A DNA stretch of 64,000 nucleotides, taken from Zymoseptoria tritici IPO323. Its lineage: Eukaryota; Ascomycota; Dothideomycetes; Mycosphaerellales; Mycosphaerellaceae. Below, one piece after another: positions 1 through 10,966 of the stretch; within the stretch, counting starts at the first letter, position 1; every line of letters begins with the position of its first letter. The stretch is from assembly GCF_000219625.1 (NCBI RefSeq), contig NC_018217.1, positions 186,001 through 250,000 of the forward strand. The letters run 5' to 3'. Position numbers and translations under genes: made by a program. Below the pieces are notes generated by a model. The model searched no databases. It worked only from the letters and a program-made list of their open reading frames with translations, and was not told where the DNA came from.

Positions 1-42
1 TGTCTGCCTAAAATCTTGTCCGACACCCTGTGCTTTCAGTCT

Positions 43-656
43 CTACCTGCCTCTGTCCTCGACGGTCCCGTAGTCTGGTTGCTGAAATGCAATGATTGAG
101 TTCCTCTCCTCTCGCAACTGCTGATTCTCCTCCTTCAACGCTTGCTTGGCTACGCTTTCCCGCTTTCGCCATAGCAGCACATACGTCAGGATCATTAGGT
201 ATCCTAGTCCGCCAACAATGGCCAGAGAGACTGTCGAAAGACTATATGGCGGTACTGGAACGACTGTTCTCAAGCATTGCCATGTCAACCACCATCGTGA
301 ACGTGCACATCGGTAACAGGACGATACTCACGGTCTTGGTAAACTGTACACACACTAGGCAATATCTTCCCTCCGTTCAGATTCCGAAGACAGATCTCGA
401 ACTGGTTCGATGAGGGCGTGGAGTCGACTTCGCAGTATTGTGTGCAGTTGTCCAGTATCCGCACAGGCCGATCTGGCGTGCAGCACGATGAGATCTGCAG
501 GACCGCAGGTTGGATCGATGTCGCGCAGATCAGACCGCTCATACCAGAGACATCCAGCCCAGAGAGGTCGGGCCGCGAGGGACATTTTGTGGAGTTTGAC
601 GAGGAATGCGTTGCTGAGGCCGTGGTGTGTAAGCTTAGTATGCGGGCAGCGGCCAT
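43..656 (-). CDS. Small single-pass membrane protein with cysteine-containing ectodomain
   Basis: Two exons read on the minus strand (656-332 and 263-43). They are joined across a 68-nt GT-AG intron (331-264) that keeps the frame. The first exon gives a Ser/Thr-rich region with about eight cysteines, including a CC pair and an NCTQYC stretch, as expected of an extracellular domain. The second exon gives one hydrophobic segment (LAIVGGLGYLMILTYVLLW), then a basic stop-transfer RKR and a charged, coiled-coil-like cytoplasmic tail ending with the stop at 43. I do not recognise the family. The start at 656 is uncertain: the first residues are only weakly signal-peptide-like, and a sequence resembling a branch point plus acceptor (CTAAGC...CTCAG) follows closely, so the true first exon may lie further upstream. 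Confidence 0.5.
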
Positions 657-1098
657 ATTGTGACGGATGTGTTGCTGATCATGCAGACCGAGATGAGATT
701 GTGTGAGTAGAGCCAGACCGGATGGGCGAGCCGTAGATTTTGTGATGCTATATCGTCTTGCTGCGGCGATATGCCCAGCCTTGTCGATGCATCCACGGAC
801 AAGGTACGGGCTTGGCGGTGGGATCGGTGGTTGGAGGTCGCTCTTCTCTTTTGTTGTAGAAGAACAGGAAGAATGATGTGATATGCTGAGCAGGTCGTAT
901 CAGAGATCTAGCCACGCTTGTCGTCCGATTAAGGTATGTTTCTAGCGTGGTTCAGAAGTGAATGAGTCGTCCTTTCCCGACCGGAGCCGTCTCCGCTTTC
1001 CTCCGCTCGATGCTGTCATCGTGCAGAAGAGCTCCACCTTCAAACAATTCATGCCGACTACACTCCTCTCCTCTATTTCATTCACAGTCCCTACCATC
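657..1098. other. Divergent intergenic region
   Basis: About 440 bases between the minus-strand membrane protein and the enoyl reductase. It presumably holds both promoters and possibly a first exon of the membrane protein. I see no convincing separate gene or repeat. Confidence 0.5.
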
Positions 1099-2280
1099 AT
1101 GGCGTCCTCCTGGAATCTCCTCACTGCCACTCCCCGTACTCTCCTCCGCTCCGCCCCCAAAGTCCTGCCAAGCAGCCGGCGCTCCATCTCCGCCTACGGC
1201 TACGAACAAGCCAAATGCCTCATCCTGCCGAACACTGGCGAGCCAAAGGACGTCCTCCGCCTACATTCCCACTCGATCTCGCCTCCGACCGGCAATCTCG
1301 TAACTCTCCAACTCCTCGCCTCGCCGATCAATCCCGCGGACATCAATCAAATCCAAGGCGTCTATCCTACACCTCCGACATGGACTACCTCCCTCGGAAC
1401 ACCGGACAAGATCGCTGTTGGCGGCAATGAGGGCGTAGCGAAGGTCATCGCAAAAGGTGGGAATGTCAAAGGCGTCCAGAAGGGAGACTGGGTGATCTTC
1501 AAGAAACAAGGCTTCGGCACCTGGAGAACACACGCGCAGACGGATGTTTCCAATGTCACAGTGGTGAAGAACACAGACGGGCTGAAGCCGGAACAAGTTG
1601 GGACAGTGAGCGTCAATCCGTGCACGGCGTGGAGAATGCTGAAGGACTTTGGCACGGTCAAGGAGGGAGAATGGTTCGTGCAGAATGGTGCGAACTCTGG
1701 TGTCGGTAGGGCGGCGATTCAGTTGGGAAAGTTGTGGGGAATGAGGAGTATCAATGTTGTGAGGAAGAGGGAGACGGGACATGAAGAGCTGGTGAAGGAG
1801 CTGGAAGGACTTGGAGCGGATGTGGTTGTCACCGAGGAGGAGTTGAACGGCAAGGAGTTCAAAGATAGAGTCAAGGAATTGACGAATGGAGGGAGAGAGC
1901 CGGTAAGACTTGGGCTGAACTGCGTGGGAGGAAAGCTGGTCAATTCAATGGCGAAGCTCCTTGCGCCGGGAAGTGCGATGGTCACCTACGGAGCCATGTC
2001 GAAACAGCCGGTCACACTACCAATGGGATTGCTCATCTTCAAGGACATTCAGTTCAAGGGCTTCTGGGTCAGCCGATGGAGCGATGCCAATCCGGAAGAG
2101 AAGATGAAGTGCGTGGAGGAGGTTATGGACCTGACAAAGAAGGGGCGCTTCAAGGATGTGCCGATGCAGACGGTCAAATGGGATAGAGGAACAAAGCAAG
2201 AGGAGCTGGTCGATGCGGTACAAGGAACGCTGGATGGATACAGGAGCGGCAAAGGTATCTTTGTCTTTGGAGAGACATGA
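1099..2280 (+). CDS. etr1: Mitochondrial trans-2-enoyl-CoA/ACP reductase (Etr1-like)
   Basis: Intronless, 393 residues. It is an MDR-family NADPH-dependent 2-enoyl thioester reductase that performs the last step of mitochondrial fatty acid synthesis (FAS II), which supplies octanoyl-ACP for lipoate. The N-terminal ~30 residues are rich in Ser/Arg/Leu and lack acids, as in a mitochondrial presequence. NPADINQIQGVYP and the GNEGV stretch match the catalytic-domain core. QNGANSGVGRAAIQLGK is the nucleotide-binding glycine motif. The frame stays open upstream to a GTG at 958, but ATG 1099 sits in a good context (ATCATGG) and begins the presequence directly. Length agrees with fungal Etr1. Function is assigned by family. 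Confidence 0.92.
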   Translation: MASSWNLLTATPRTLLRSAPKVLPSSRRSISAYGYEQAKCLILPNTGEPKDVLRLHSHSISPPTGNLVTLQLLASPINPADINQIQGVYPTPPTWTTSLGTPDKIAVGGNEGVAKVIAKGGNVKGVQKGDWVIFKKQGFGTWRTHAQTDVSNVTVVKNTDGLKPEQVGTVSVNPCTAWRMLKDFGTVKEGEWFVQNGANSGVGRAAIQLGKLWGMRSINVVRKRETGHEELVKELEGLGADVVVTEEELNGKEFKDRVKELTNGGREPVRLGLNCVGGKLVNSMAKLLAPGSAMVTYGAMSKQPVTLPMGLLIFKDIQFKGFWVSRWSDANPEEKMKCVEEVMDLTKKGRFKDVPMQTVKWDRGTKQEELVDAVQGTLDGYRSGKGIFVFGET

Positions 2281-2511
2281 GAGTGGATGTGTCGCTCTGT
2301 CTGGCTGAGAGCTGGTACAGGGTTATCCAACACAACACACAGAGCAATGAAACAGATGATCGACTCCTCCGGTTTTCGCCAATTGAAAGCGCCATTGCAC
2401 CATTTCGGCCACCGTCTATGCTCTTGATACGGCGAATACAGACCCTCCCGCGACCATGGTCTCGTGCCATGAAACCCTCTGCGAATGAAAGCTCCGAGAA
2501 AGAAAATACTC
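2281..2511. other. Intergenic, 3' of etr1
   Basis: Convergent 3' flank between etr1 and the small minus-strand candidate gene. No recognisable element. Confidence 0.4.
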
Positions 2512-2946
2512 TTAAGACGACTTCGAGTTGGGTGGTCCATCAGTCGAGCAGTATCGTCTCCCGTCGGAATCGACTCTAGCACGACCTCGGCCCTGGACCT
2601 TCTGGAAAAGAGATAGGTTAGCGGAATTAAAGCAGATGCAGTCACTCATCCAAGACCTACCCCACAGCCCTCGGTGTCGCTGTCCTTCTCCGGCTGTACC
2701 ACCGCGTGTCTCCGCGCTAGTGGAGCCGCCGCCTTGTATGCTGCGTTCCATGGCGTGGGTGGTTTCTTCGAGTTGGGTGGACCGTCAGTCGAGCAGTATT
2801 GTTTTCCGTTGGGACCGAATCTAACACGACCTCGGCCCTAGGCCTGGGGACCATGACATGAGTTAGTGGAACGACAGCAGATGCACTCAGTTTCCAAAAT
2901 CTACCCCGATGCAATCGTCAGCAGTCTTCTGAGGCTGCTTTGTCAT
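2512..2946 (-). CDS. Candidate small gene with an internally duplicated exon
   Basis: A three-exon model fits on the minus strand: 2946-2905, 2837-2661 and 2601-2512. The introns are 67 and 59 nt, both with CTAAC branch points, and the product would be 102 residues. Exons 2 and 3 both begin with a GRGR-rich stretch and contain an identical YCSTDGPPNSK motif. The preceding segments (QPQK... and QPEK...) also match, so the locus is a tandem duplication of roughly 240 bp that includes an intron. Differences between the copies fall largely at third positions or are conservative. That favours past coding function, although no family is recognised. It could equally be a decaying relic. The first intron relies on a CCTAG acceptor rather than the neighbouring CCCAG. 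Confidence 0.35.
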
Positions 2947-3000
2947 ATCTCTCTGTGCCAAAGGAGCTATCACCTCGTGTGCTGTGTCTTAGACGGGCCG
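2518..3000. repeat. Diverged tandem duplication (~240-bp unit)
   Basis: Copy 1 runs from about 2518 to 2762 and copy 2 from about 2763 to 3000. The best-conserved part is the stretch beginning TTCGAGTTGGGTGG at about 2522 and 2766 and running through CACGACCTCGGCCCT. The remainder is more diverged but alignable. Confidence 0.75.
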
Positions 3001-3355
3001 AACAAATATCGAAGATGAATCTCATCGATTTGAGATTGGATTATCGAAGATGACACGACGGTGAGCACACTGCAATTCGCGGCAGTCCTTCGCGGACTAC
3101 TATCCGCATTCCTCATCGGCTCGCCGACACCTTCGCTTCTGCAGATACGGGCGTACCTTTGTGAAATCCAACAAGAACGGCTGAACATTGCCCTGCCCTC
3201 TTCAGGAATATCATGTTAGGTGACGCCCAGTACATCAAACCCTCGCTGTCAGATGCAAAGCACATCACGACAGCACAACCCTTCCTGCGGTGCTTCATCA
3301 AGCGATCGCAACACAACCTACTCCTGCGACGCTACCTCCAATCAAGCTCAATCCC

Positions 3356-3696
3356 TCACGGTTTCGGCAAGCTCACCACCGGACACGGAAAGTCAACATC
3401 GCCGTTCACCGTCTGCGAGCATGGGTCAGTACGACAATTTGGCTCCATCGCGTGGCTCTCATCTCCCAACACTCACACCACCGCAGTCTGGACCGCCGCA
3501 AGACTGGTGTGTTCTTCAGTAAAGGTCTCATCAAGATCAGTTCTCAGGATCGACTTACACATTGCAATGTGTCCCCCTCTGATGAGACTGGAGCGACATG
3601 TAGATGTGTTCCTTGTTGCGCATGGTGTACGTGTACATGCTGGTCTGCCAGAGCACCGGCGAAGACTATGGCGAAGAGCGTGATGATGGGTCTCAT
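3356..3696 (-). CDS. Candidate small secreted cysteine-containing protein
   Basis: Minus-strand model with exons 3696-3559, 3503-3477 and 3412-3356, giving 73 residues. The first 17 residues (MRPIITLFAIVFAGALA) are a textbook signal peptide with an AxA-like cleavage site. The mature part starts with a His/Val-rich stretch (DQHVHVHHAQQ) and then holds four cysteines (LQC, SCGGPDCGG, FPCP). Both introns (55 and 64 nt) have consensus GTAAGT/GTGAGT donors. The second has a perfect TACTGACC branch site and a CGCAG acceptor. All junctions are phase 0. I recognise no family. Size, signal peptide and even cysteine number resemble fungal secreted effectors or surface peptides, and that function is inference. 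A further intron near 3375 would give a longer Cys-rich C terminus. Confidence 0.5.
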
Positions 3697-4056
3697 TGCC
3701 AGAGTTCCTGGATGAGCGCCAACGTGTCTTGATAGGATGATCTTTGGAAGTGAGATCGCGATTGATACGCGTGGTCTTCGCCAGCTGGACGAAACTGCGG
3801 TGCTTTGAAAGGGTGATTGTGCCTCCGACGGCTGGACGAGGTTCAAAAGGAGAGTTCGAACTTCGAACGCACTTCGCCGTGCGTATGATGAGGTGGCAGC
3901 CGTGCTGAAGGCTGCCCCTCTTCCCCAACATGGGTCAGATGGCATTGGTTTCCCCGGGAAATGAAGTGCTTCCCTGATCCCAGTTCATGGTTCGATCCGC
4001 TAGCCCTACGGCATGCCTTAATCCTACCTGGGTCAAACATCGGTGCTGGAAGACTA

Positions 4057-4389
4057 GAGCATTTTAGCAACGCTGTCAGGACAGCATGCAGCGAGGTAAC
4101 AGCACAAGCTCCGGAGGGGTTGCTGGCAAATGCCTTTGCGACAAAATCGGCTAAGGGCAGACGTACTTAGCTCGGCCGCAGAGTCATTATTAGCTGTTCA
4201 AATGCGCTATACTATTCCTGCTGCTGTCGTGTCCGAATCCGTGCTGTTATGGCCGCTACAGCGAGTGTAGCGGCCATGACAGCAGATTCTGATTTTCGTC
4301 CATTTTCGGCCACTCTTGGCAGGCGCTTGACCATCTTCGGCCGCTGTATGCTCGCTGTATGATGTCCTGACAGCGTTGCTAAAATGCTC
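4057..4389. mobile_element. MITE with ~39-bp terminal inverted repeats and TA flanks
   Basis: The left end GAGCATTTTAGCAACGCTGT (from 4057) is repeated inverted at the right end (to 4389). Over 39 positions I count 37 identities. A TA dinucleotide directly flanks both ends (4055-4056 and 4390-4391), as expected for a target duplication of Tc1/mariner/pogo-type transposases. The 333-bp element has no coding capacity, so it would be non-autonomous. A strong internal hairpin lies at 4243-4283. Confidence 0.8.
4243..4283. repeat. Perfect-stem hairpin inside the MITE
   Basis: Left arm GCTGTTATGGCCGCTACA (4243-4260), loop GCGAG, and right arm 4266-4283 complementary at 17 of 18 positions. It sits near the centre of the TIR-bounded element. 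Confidence 0.85.
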
Positions 4390-5479
4390 TACTGGCCGTT
4401 GGGAAGGACATCGCAGGGAATGCACGACAGGCTACAGCATTTGGTCTCTGGCTTCATGTACGCCACACTACCTGATGCACACTCGCTCGCGATGATGCTC
4501 TGGAGATTTCTTTTACAAAATTGCGCCACTCGTACAGGTGGAGACCCATTCCTGACACTTCACGATAGGTGTGAGGATCGGATTGAGCATAACGTTGACG
4601 CTTCGTGTACGCCCGTATCGAGAAGCTCGACTCACAAGATCGATCGAGAAATCATGGCGTCTTGAACACTCCTAGTGGTTGGCGTCGAATCGACGTAAGC
4701 GGCGTCGGATCGAGCATGGTCTGTGAATGCCTGTTCGCAGATAAGTAGAACTAATAATGGAAGCTTAGCCCTTTCCTTGACCTTACAACCAGACGTGACG
4801 ACTCCGCTGTGCCGACATGCTGCGCACTGTCCATTCAGCCTTGCGATCTGCAGTGGCACAGGAATCATCGATCGGTTTGGTCTGCAGACTCTGCACCCGG
4901 TCGTTCAAGCGGCCGACAAGGGTATAACAGCGTGTTCATGGTGCCGCGTCAGCTATCGTTTCGCCATCATTACCGCAGTTGGCCGAAATTGAAGTCTGCC
5001 GATCGCACAGCTCCAACAAGGAATGTGAAGTCAGCGACGATTCCGCGGAGCAAGCAGCATCGTTGACGAGCCGTATTGGACCGGCAAAGGAGCCCGCTCG
5101 TCTCTCTCGGAGGTAATTCTCATCCGCGGTCGGTCCATGTGGCCGACTGGCCGAAGCCCAAGTGCTGACATTCGAGAGTCTGGACGGGAGTGGCTGCTTT
5201 GCCAGTCCAATCCGCTTGCAGCCGGCCATGAACCGGAGTTGCAACATCATACCGTTCAATCTGCTGGCTGAACTCTGATCTGTGCCAGACCGAGATGGCC
5301 TTGCCTTTGGTATATGAGAGATCACACGGAGCAGGAAGAGAGTATAGCTCTTGTCGAATGATCGCAGGCAGACGATTCCAGACCAACAATCTCACGCCGC
5401 GGATACCCTCTTCCCTTTGCGGCCCGAGGACTTGTGCGGTGACACGCCGTCAACGTCCCCCCTAAGGAAGCCTAGCAGC

Positions 5480-6480
5480 GGACTGCGGGTCTTCAAATCC
5501 TGCTCCCTTGCCATCCCGATCCAGCATATACAGCAGATAAACGCATCAGATTGGTCGCCATTTGCAGATAATTAGGGCCGGACTGGTCCAGTTCTTGGTT
5601 ATCATGACAATGAACTCGCAGCAACGGCTACCACTTCGATGCGCTCACACGCGGTCCTTGAAATTGCCGTGCTTCCTGTCCTGCTTCAAGACAATACTCC
5701 GGGACATCCTGATTGTCTCTAAGCCGATTATACAAATCTCCAGGCCGGCCGAACAAATCTTCACCTCTCCTCATGCGGTCTATCGTCACAGCGGTATCTT
5801 GGTAGTACTCTGTACTCAAGCCTGATGTGGGAAGCCATTCATCTTCTCCTACATTTCCTGTACAGTAGCGAAGCAGCTCGAATAGTGCTATCCAGCATGA
5901 TGCAGATGTGCTCGATTCCACTACCTTCTGAACGCGGCAACGAGAGACAATCCCTGGCCGGCAGTCCTGCGCGGAGATTATACGGCGAGTGTTACCATAG
6001 CTCCACGATAAATCTTGGCATCCGGATGAGTCCATTGCGCTTCGCGATGCCGCCACTGAAAAGCTTAGTAGTGGAACTCCTTGTGCAATTGGAGCCGTGC
6101 ATCAAAGTCGCAGTGTCGTAGCACCAGCATCGTCTCTGGCCGTAGTACCTCATCCAGTCCGCTCGAGACCAACGTATCGCCGTACGAGCAATCCGCCGGT
6201 ACACCCATCAGGCTATTGACGACTTCGTGCAGTAGACTGCTGGTCCTCAAGTGCCTGCTCCCTCACCACCCCGATCTAGATGAAGCCGGATTCTGAACAC
6301 TCCTGAGACCATCCATCATGACGGCAGCATCTCGATGGTATTCCGTGTCCCAACCCTGATGGGGGGAGTGATTCATCTTAGCCTGCATCTCTTCCACTGT
6401 GACGAAACAGCTCGAGCAATGCCAAGCGGTAGATGATAAGTCCAGTATGCGATGCTTGTGGCAGTGCGACTACGCTGGTG
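5480..6480 (-). pseudogene. Two diverged copies of an unrecognised coding segment, one broken
   Basis: On the minus strand, about 5930-5700 reads an open segment with LFELLRYC, DEWLPTSGLSTEYYQDTAVT and a charged tail. A related segment at about 6430-6270 contains LLELFRHSG, a stop codon, LPPSGL, and then only after a frameshift TEYHRDAAV. Flanking DNA is also duplicated: the stretch around CTGCTCCCTTGCCATCCCGATC near 5500 recurs as CTGCTCCCTCACCACCCCGATC near 6258. The right copy is therefore a broken paralogue of the left. Whether the left copy (within an open frame 5628-6056) is expressed cannot be told. Family unknown. Confidence 0.45.
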
Positions 6481-7131
6481 AAGTAGTTGAAGAGGATGAG
6501 TGAGGTCCCGTGAGGTGAAGGGAAGTTTTCTTTCAACGGTCGTTACGGCACGGCACCTTGACGATGTGGACCCTTGGAAGCCTGAGGCTGCACATTTGCT
6601 GTTGCCCCGCTCGCCGAGAGCTACCGTATGACGCTAAAAACGAAACAACTTGAATGGACCTAATCTCGGAGTCGAAATGGATTAAAACACCGGACCTGAA
6701 CATCAATTTGTTGATGGTCTACGGCATTATAGCACACTAATCACGGCCTTCCTCTACCTTATAGCTATTCCCGGCGATACTGCAAGCCAAGCAGTCATGA
6801 TACCGCTGAATCCTGATCCTTGTCCGGCAGCTCAGCTTGGTGGAGGCGCGTCAGGAAGGCGCGTGCACCTTGCCGCCTGCCTGGGCACAGGTATATATTG
6901 AGCTGCTGCCCTCGCCTCCCTCTTCCTCCCGTCACCGCTACATTCAACATCCAAACCCTTGATTGGGCTTCCACATTGTAGCGGGCGATCGAAGAGGCAT
7001 ATCCGATACCTCCACCTCCACCTTCAACCCTCCACACTCATTTCCCGACTCACTCCACCCATCTTTCGTTTGAGACCGACACGCGCGTCGCATCGAGACC
7101 GATCGCATCGCCCGGTTCATCCAACCTCACC
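6481..7131. other. Promoter region of the BTB gene, no other feature seen
   Basis: Pyrimidine-rich 5' flank leading into ATG 7132, with no additional gene recognised. TATATATTG near 6891 could be a core promoter element. Confidence 0.4.
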
Positions 7132-8217
7132 ATGTTCAAGCGATCGTTCATCACCCCGAAGGATCGAGCGGGCAAGGCGAGGAAGATCTCCAAGCGGTCG
7201 TTCCGCGACGACGCCAAGCAGAGACTGCGCGAGCAGCTGAACAACACCGCCAGTCCGGAGACATCGCCCTCTCTGGGCGGATGTTCGCCGAAATTGAACT
7301 CTGCGATTGTCACCATAGCGGTCGGCAGGGATCAGCGCTTGTTCGCCGCGCACGAGGATGTGCTCGCGAGATCGCCTTGGTTCGCCGAGGCGTGTCGCGC
7401 GCAGTTCTTCGAGTCTGCCACCCAGCGCCGCATCTCACTCCCCGACGAAGAGCCGGAGATCTTTTCTGCTGTCCTCGAGTTCCTGTACAAGGGCGACTAC
7501 TACCCGCGTTTGATGCACGACAGAAAGCGCAACACGTGGTCGCTCGAGGACGCTGCTCAAGATCTGACAACCACACCAATCTCCACGTCCCCTCGCGTGG
7601 AATCTCAAGCCAAAAAGACCGGTAGCTCCAACGAGTCGGCATCCGTCTTTCACCATGGCGTGAACGATTTTATCCTCCGCGATACTGTCGTCTACTGCAC
7701 CGCTCTGAAGCTGCAACTCCCCGAACTACAACGTCTTGCTCTTCGTAAGCAGGGTCTGCAGTCCGGGATTGATGTGGCCACCATTCTGCGCAGTGCACGA
7801 TTTGCTTATGCAAACACGCCACCCAGCGACTCTCGCCTGAGAGCGCACTACCTTGCTTTGATCATTCGCAGCCGCAAGACCTTTAAGCGTAGCGGTACCA
7901 TGCAGATGGAAATGGAGAAGGGCGACACGCAGATGTTCTTTGACTTGTGAGTGACTTGATGGTAGTCTGAGTGATCCTGCTAGAACTGCACTGTACGACT
8001 TGCACCTCAGTAGCTTGGAATGTGCAGTTTGCGCGGGAGAGCGGAGATGTATTTGATATCGAGAGCTCAGGCTGACCACACTTCGCAGGTTCGTTGCAAT
8101 GTGCAACCACATCGACGACGTCGTAGAGTTCGGGTAAGTCGCACGATATCATCATTGACCAGCCGTCTGACATTCTAAACCTCCAGCTCCGGCCGAACCC
8201 CCGATCTTGCCAAGTGA
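7132..8217 (+). CDS. BTB/POZ domain protein
   Basis: Three exons (7132-7946, 8089-8133, 8187-8217) with introns of 142 and 53 nt encode 296 residues. A basic N terminus of ~50 residues is followed by a BTB/POZ fold (roughly residues 55-130). Its signatures are LFAAHEDVLARSPWFAEAC, the usual 'hold-out-against-the-membrane' helix pair, and LPDEEPEIFSAVLEFLYKGDYYP. The C-terminal half resembles the helical region that follows the BTB in many fungal proteins of this type. BTB domains dimerise and often recruit Cullin-3. No Kelch, MATH or DNA-binding domain is visible, so a specific role cannot be given. The start is the only ATG before the domain, preceded by CACC. Confidence 0.8.
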
Positions 8218-9365
8218 TTGTCCATCTTGCGAATGAATCAAAGCAAACCTATCCCTCAACTCTCTCCAAAGCATTGCACACGGATCGAATCTCACCTCCC
8301 ATCGCCACGAGCCCAAATTGTCCGCTCGACGACTCGCCACTTTTTTCAAAATTGCTCGGAAATTTCCTTCTTGCATTCGCAGTACGGTTTTCCGGGAACA
8401 ACGACGGAAAACCTGGCGCTTCTTAGGACAACTTTGGAGCCTGGCTTTGACGGGGGCTCTGTCCTTCTGTTGCATGCCTTTTACAGAGAATGGGAAAAGA
8501 AAAACAACAAAAACATCCGCTCTGCTCGCTCGATCAACTCTGGTCCATCACGTCCGCACGCCGCTCCGCACAGGATCTGGTTTCGGATGGATGGGCCAGA
8601 GCTGATCGCCACTGCCTTGACGGCAAAATCTCCTTTCCTTGTCTTGTGTGTGTTGCCGCTTTGATTTTTGATTCTTCTTTTCAGCTTTTACCAGCCTGTC
8701 GCTTTCCTTTCGCTGCACGCTTGCCTGATCAGTGAAGGGCACTCTTGCGAGCTGTCATGTCCACTGGATTGGACATGTGCTGCGTAAGAGTGTTTGGCGC
8801 AGGGACTGCGGTTTGTCAAATTGGCCTGACGCTTGGGATCTTGCGGGACGTGGGGTGTGAATGATTATGAGGTGGTGTATGTAATTGGGTTAAATTGGAA
8901 CTTGTCGGCCAAATACTGTTGTGAGGCCTCATGCGTATTGGTGACTCGCGAGGACGTGTGCTCTCTGTACAATCTCCGCGACGTACATGTGACCTTCCCG
9001 GATTGTCTTCGCAGTACTTGCACCTCAAGAGTACGCCGATCTGAGGCCAGGTCAGTCTGAGGTATATGAGGTTGTCCAGCGGACTTGTCCTCGAGACCCC
9101 GGGAAACGCATGGTCCCATGCTCTTCGCGAATCATGGAAATCGACAGCGTCTGTGCTACGGATTACATTGAAATCGAGCGATCGCACCAAGTTCAGTCTT
9201 CAATGAAACGAAGACGAACAGCAGCGATTTCTCCATTCTGATCGCAAACCGGGTGAACCTCGGCGATCGACGGCCCGCTCTGGTCAGACCACATGCCGCA
9301 TCGACAGCTCTCACTGGATTGTGCAAGGGCAAGCTGCTACAAGTCCTTTGTTGCATAAATGATAA
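8218..9365. other. Intergenic region between BTB gene and sam50
   Basis: Short overlapping frames only, with none showing domain signatures or consistent codon use. It contains the 3' flank of the BTB gene and the sam50 promoter. Confidence 0.4.
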
Positions 9366-10966
9366 ATGGCCGACTCTTCCTCACTGGAGGGCAGCGTACG
9401 TTGGAGCAATCTCTAACCAGCACGTGCTAACGCTGACATTCCTTCCAGGTCTTCGAGAAGCTGCGGAAACCGATCGAGCCATCAATCCTCGAAGATCGCG
9501 AAAAGAACCTCAGCCAACGCATCCATGCCTTCAACCTCAAGGCCGAGCAGCGACAAAATGAGCTCCTCTCAATCAACTCCACCGCTCCCGTGACAATCTC
9601 CTCCATCCGCGTGCTGCACGCCACCCACACGCGGCACGGCTTCCTCGAACGAATCTTCAACCCAGTCCTCTCGCACAATCGCCAGAATGCCGAGTACTAC
9701 ACCCTCCGCGAGGCGCTGAGCGAAATCTCCGGCGCCGTCGACCGACTGAACCGGCTGGACATCTTCCAGCAGCCCATTTCCACCTACATCGACCGCGCCG
9801 AACCGACCGATCCCAGCACATCACCCACCGACCACGCCGTGTACATCACCGCCAAAGAACGAGGCCGATATACCATCAAGACTGGCACCGAAGCCGGCAG
9901 CTCAGAAGGGAGTGCATACCTGAATGTCGTACTGCGGAATTTATTCGGAGGTGGAGAAAGGCTGAACGGAAATGCCAGTCTGGGTACAAGAACACGGAAT
10001 GCATACAGTGCGACGTTTGATACTCCCATACTATCCAATCCGGATCTGAGACTGGAAATCGGAGCGCTGAAGTCGAGCACCATCAAGCCGTTCGCGTCGC
10101 ATGAGGAGGTGCTACGGGGAGGTCAGGGTCGATTCTTATGGCAGACTTCTCCTACCAGCCGGCACGACTTTGCGTACAGTGGATTTTGGCGGCAGGTGAC
10201 GGGTCTGGCGGAGACTGCTTCCCCGACTGTTCGTGCCGACGCGGGAGACAGCTTCAAGTCAAGTTTGTCTCATACATGGACACGGGACTCGAGAGATGTT
10301 CCGATGCTGCCTTCTAGGGGTTACCTGTTGAAGAGTGTTACCGAGGTCGCCGGGTTTGGGCCCCTCCAAGGAGATGTCGCTTTCGCCAAGCTCGAGCTTG
10401 AGTCGCAAGCCGCTGTCCCAGTCCCAATCCCCGGAGTAGAGGGCGACAGCGGCGTCTCGTTCACCGCTGGCCTTCGAGGTGGAATCCTCTGCCCGCTGAC
10501 CCTCCAAGGACAGGCCACACCCAAGCCCAGCCGTCTCAATGATCGCTTCCAACTAGGAGGACCAACCGACGTCCGTGGCTTTCGTCTGGCCGGACTGGGT
10601 CCACGAGATGGTCAAGACGCGGTAGGCGGCGACGTCTACGCCGCAGGCGGTGCGTCAATCCTATTCCCGCTTCCACGGGTGGGCAGAGAAACACCCCTCC
10701 GATTGCAGGCATTCATCAACGGTGGTCGTCTACTAGCGCTGCGAGATGCGAGGCAAGGCGATGGGAAGGGCGATGTTGGCAGAAGCGTGTCACAAACTTT
10801 GAGTGACCTTACTGGCAGTCTTCCCAGTGCTGCGGCGGGTTTCGGGTTGGTGTATGCGCATCCGGCCGCGAGGGTGGAGGTTAATTTCAGTTTGCCGCTG
10901 GTTATACGGAAGGGAGAGGAGGGGAGGAAGGGGTTGAGTTTTGGGATTGGGTTGAGCTTTCTCTGA
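9366..10966 (+). CDS. sam50: Sam50/Tob55 mitochondrial outer-membrane beta-barrel insertase
   Basis: A 30-nt first exon (9366-9395, MADSSSLEGS) is spliced over a 53-nt intron containing a GCTAACGCTGAC branch region to exon 2 (9449-10966), giving 515 residues. This is the Omp85-family core of the SAM complex, which inserts beta-barrel proteins into the mitochondrial outer membrane. A single POTRA-like region lies at about residues 40-140 (ISSIRVLHATHTRHGFLERIF...LDIFQQP). The C-terminal ~350 residues form the 16-strand barrel. TDVRGFRLAGLGP carries the invariant VRGF motif of barrel loop 6. The protein ends with an aromatic beta-signal-like strand (FGIGLSFL). Without the mini-exon the frame has no ATG before the POTRA region, which supports the model. 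Confidence 0.93.

Noticed and set aside
3930..4000. Possible tRNA from a GGTTCGATCC B-box-like word near 3989
   Set aside because: No cloverleaf can be drawn with the upstream sequence, and no matching A box lies at the right distance.
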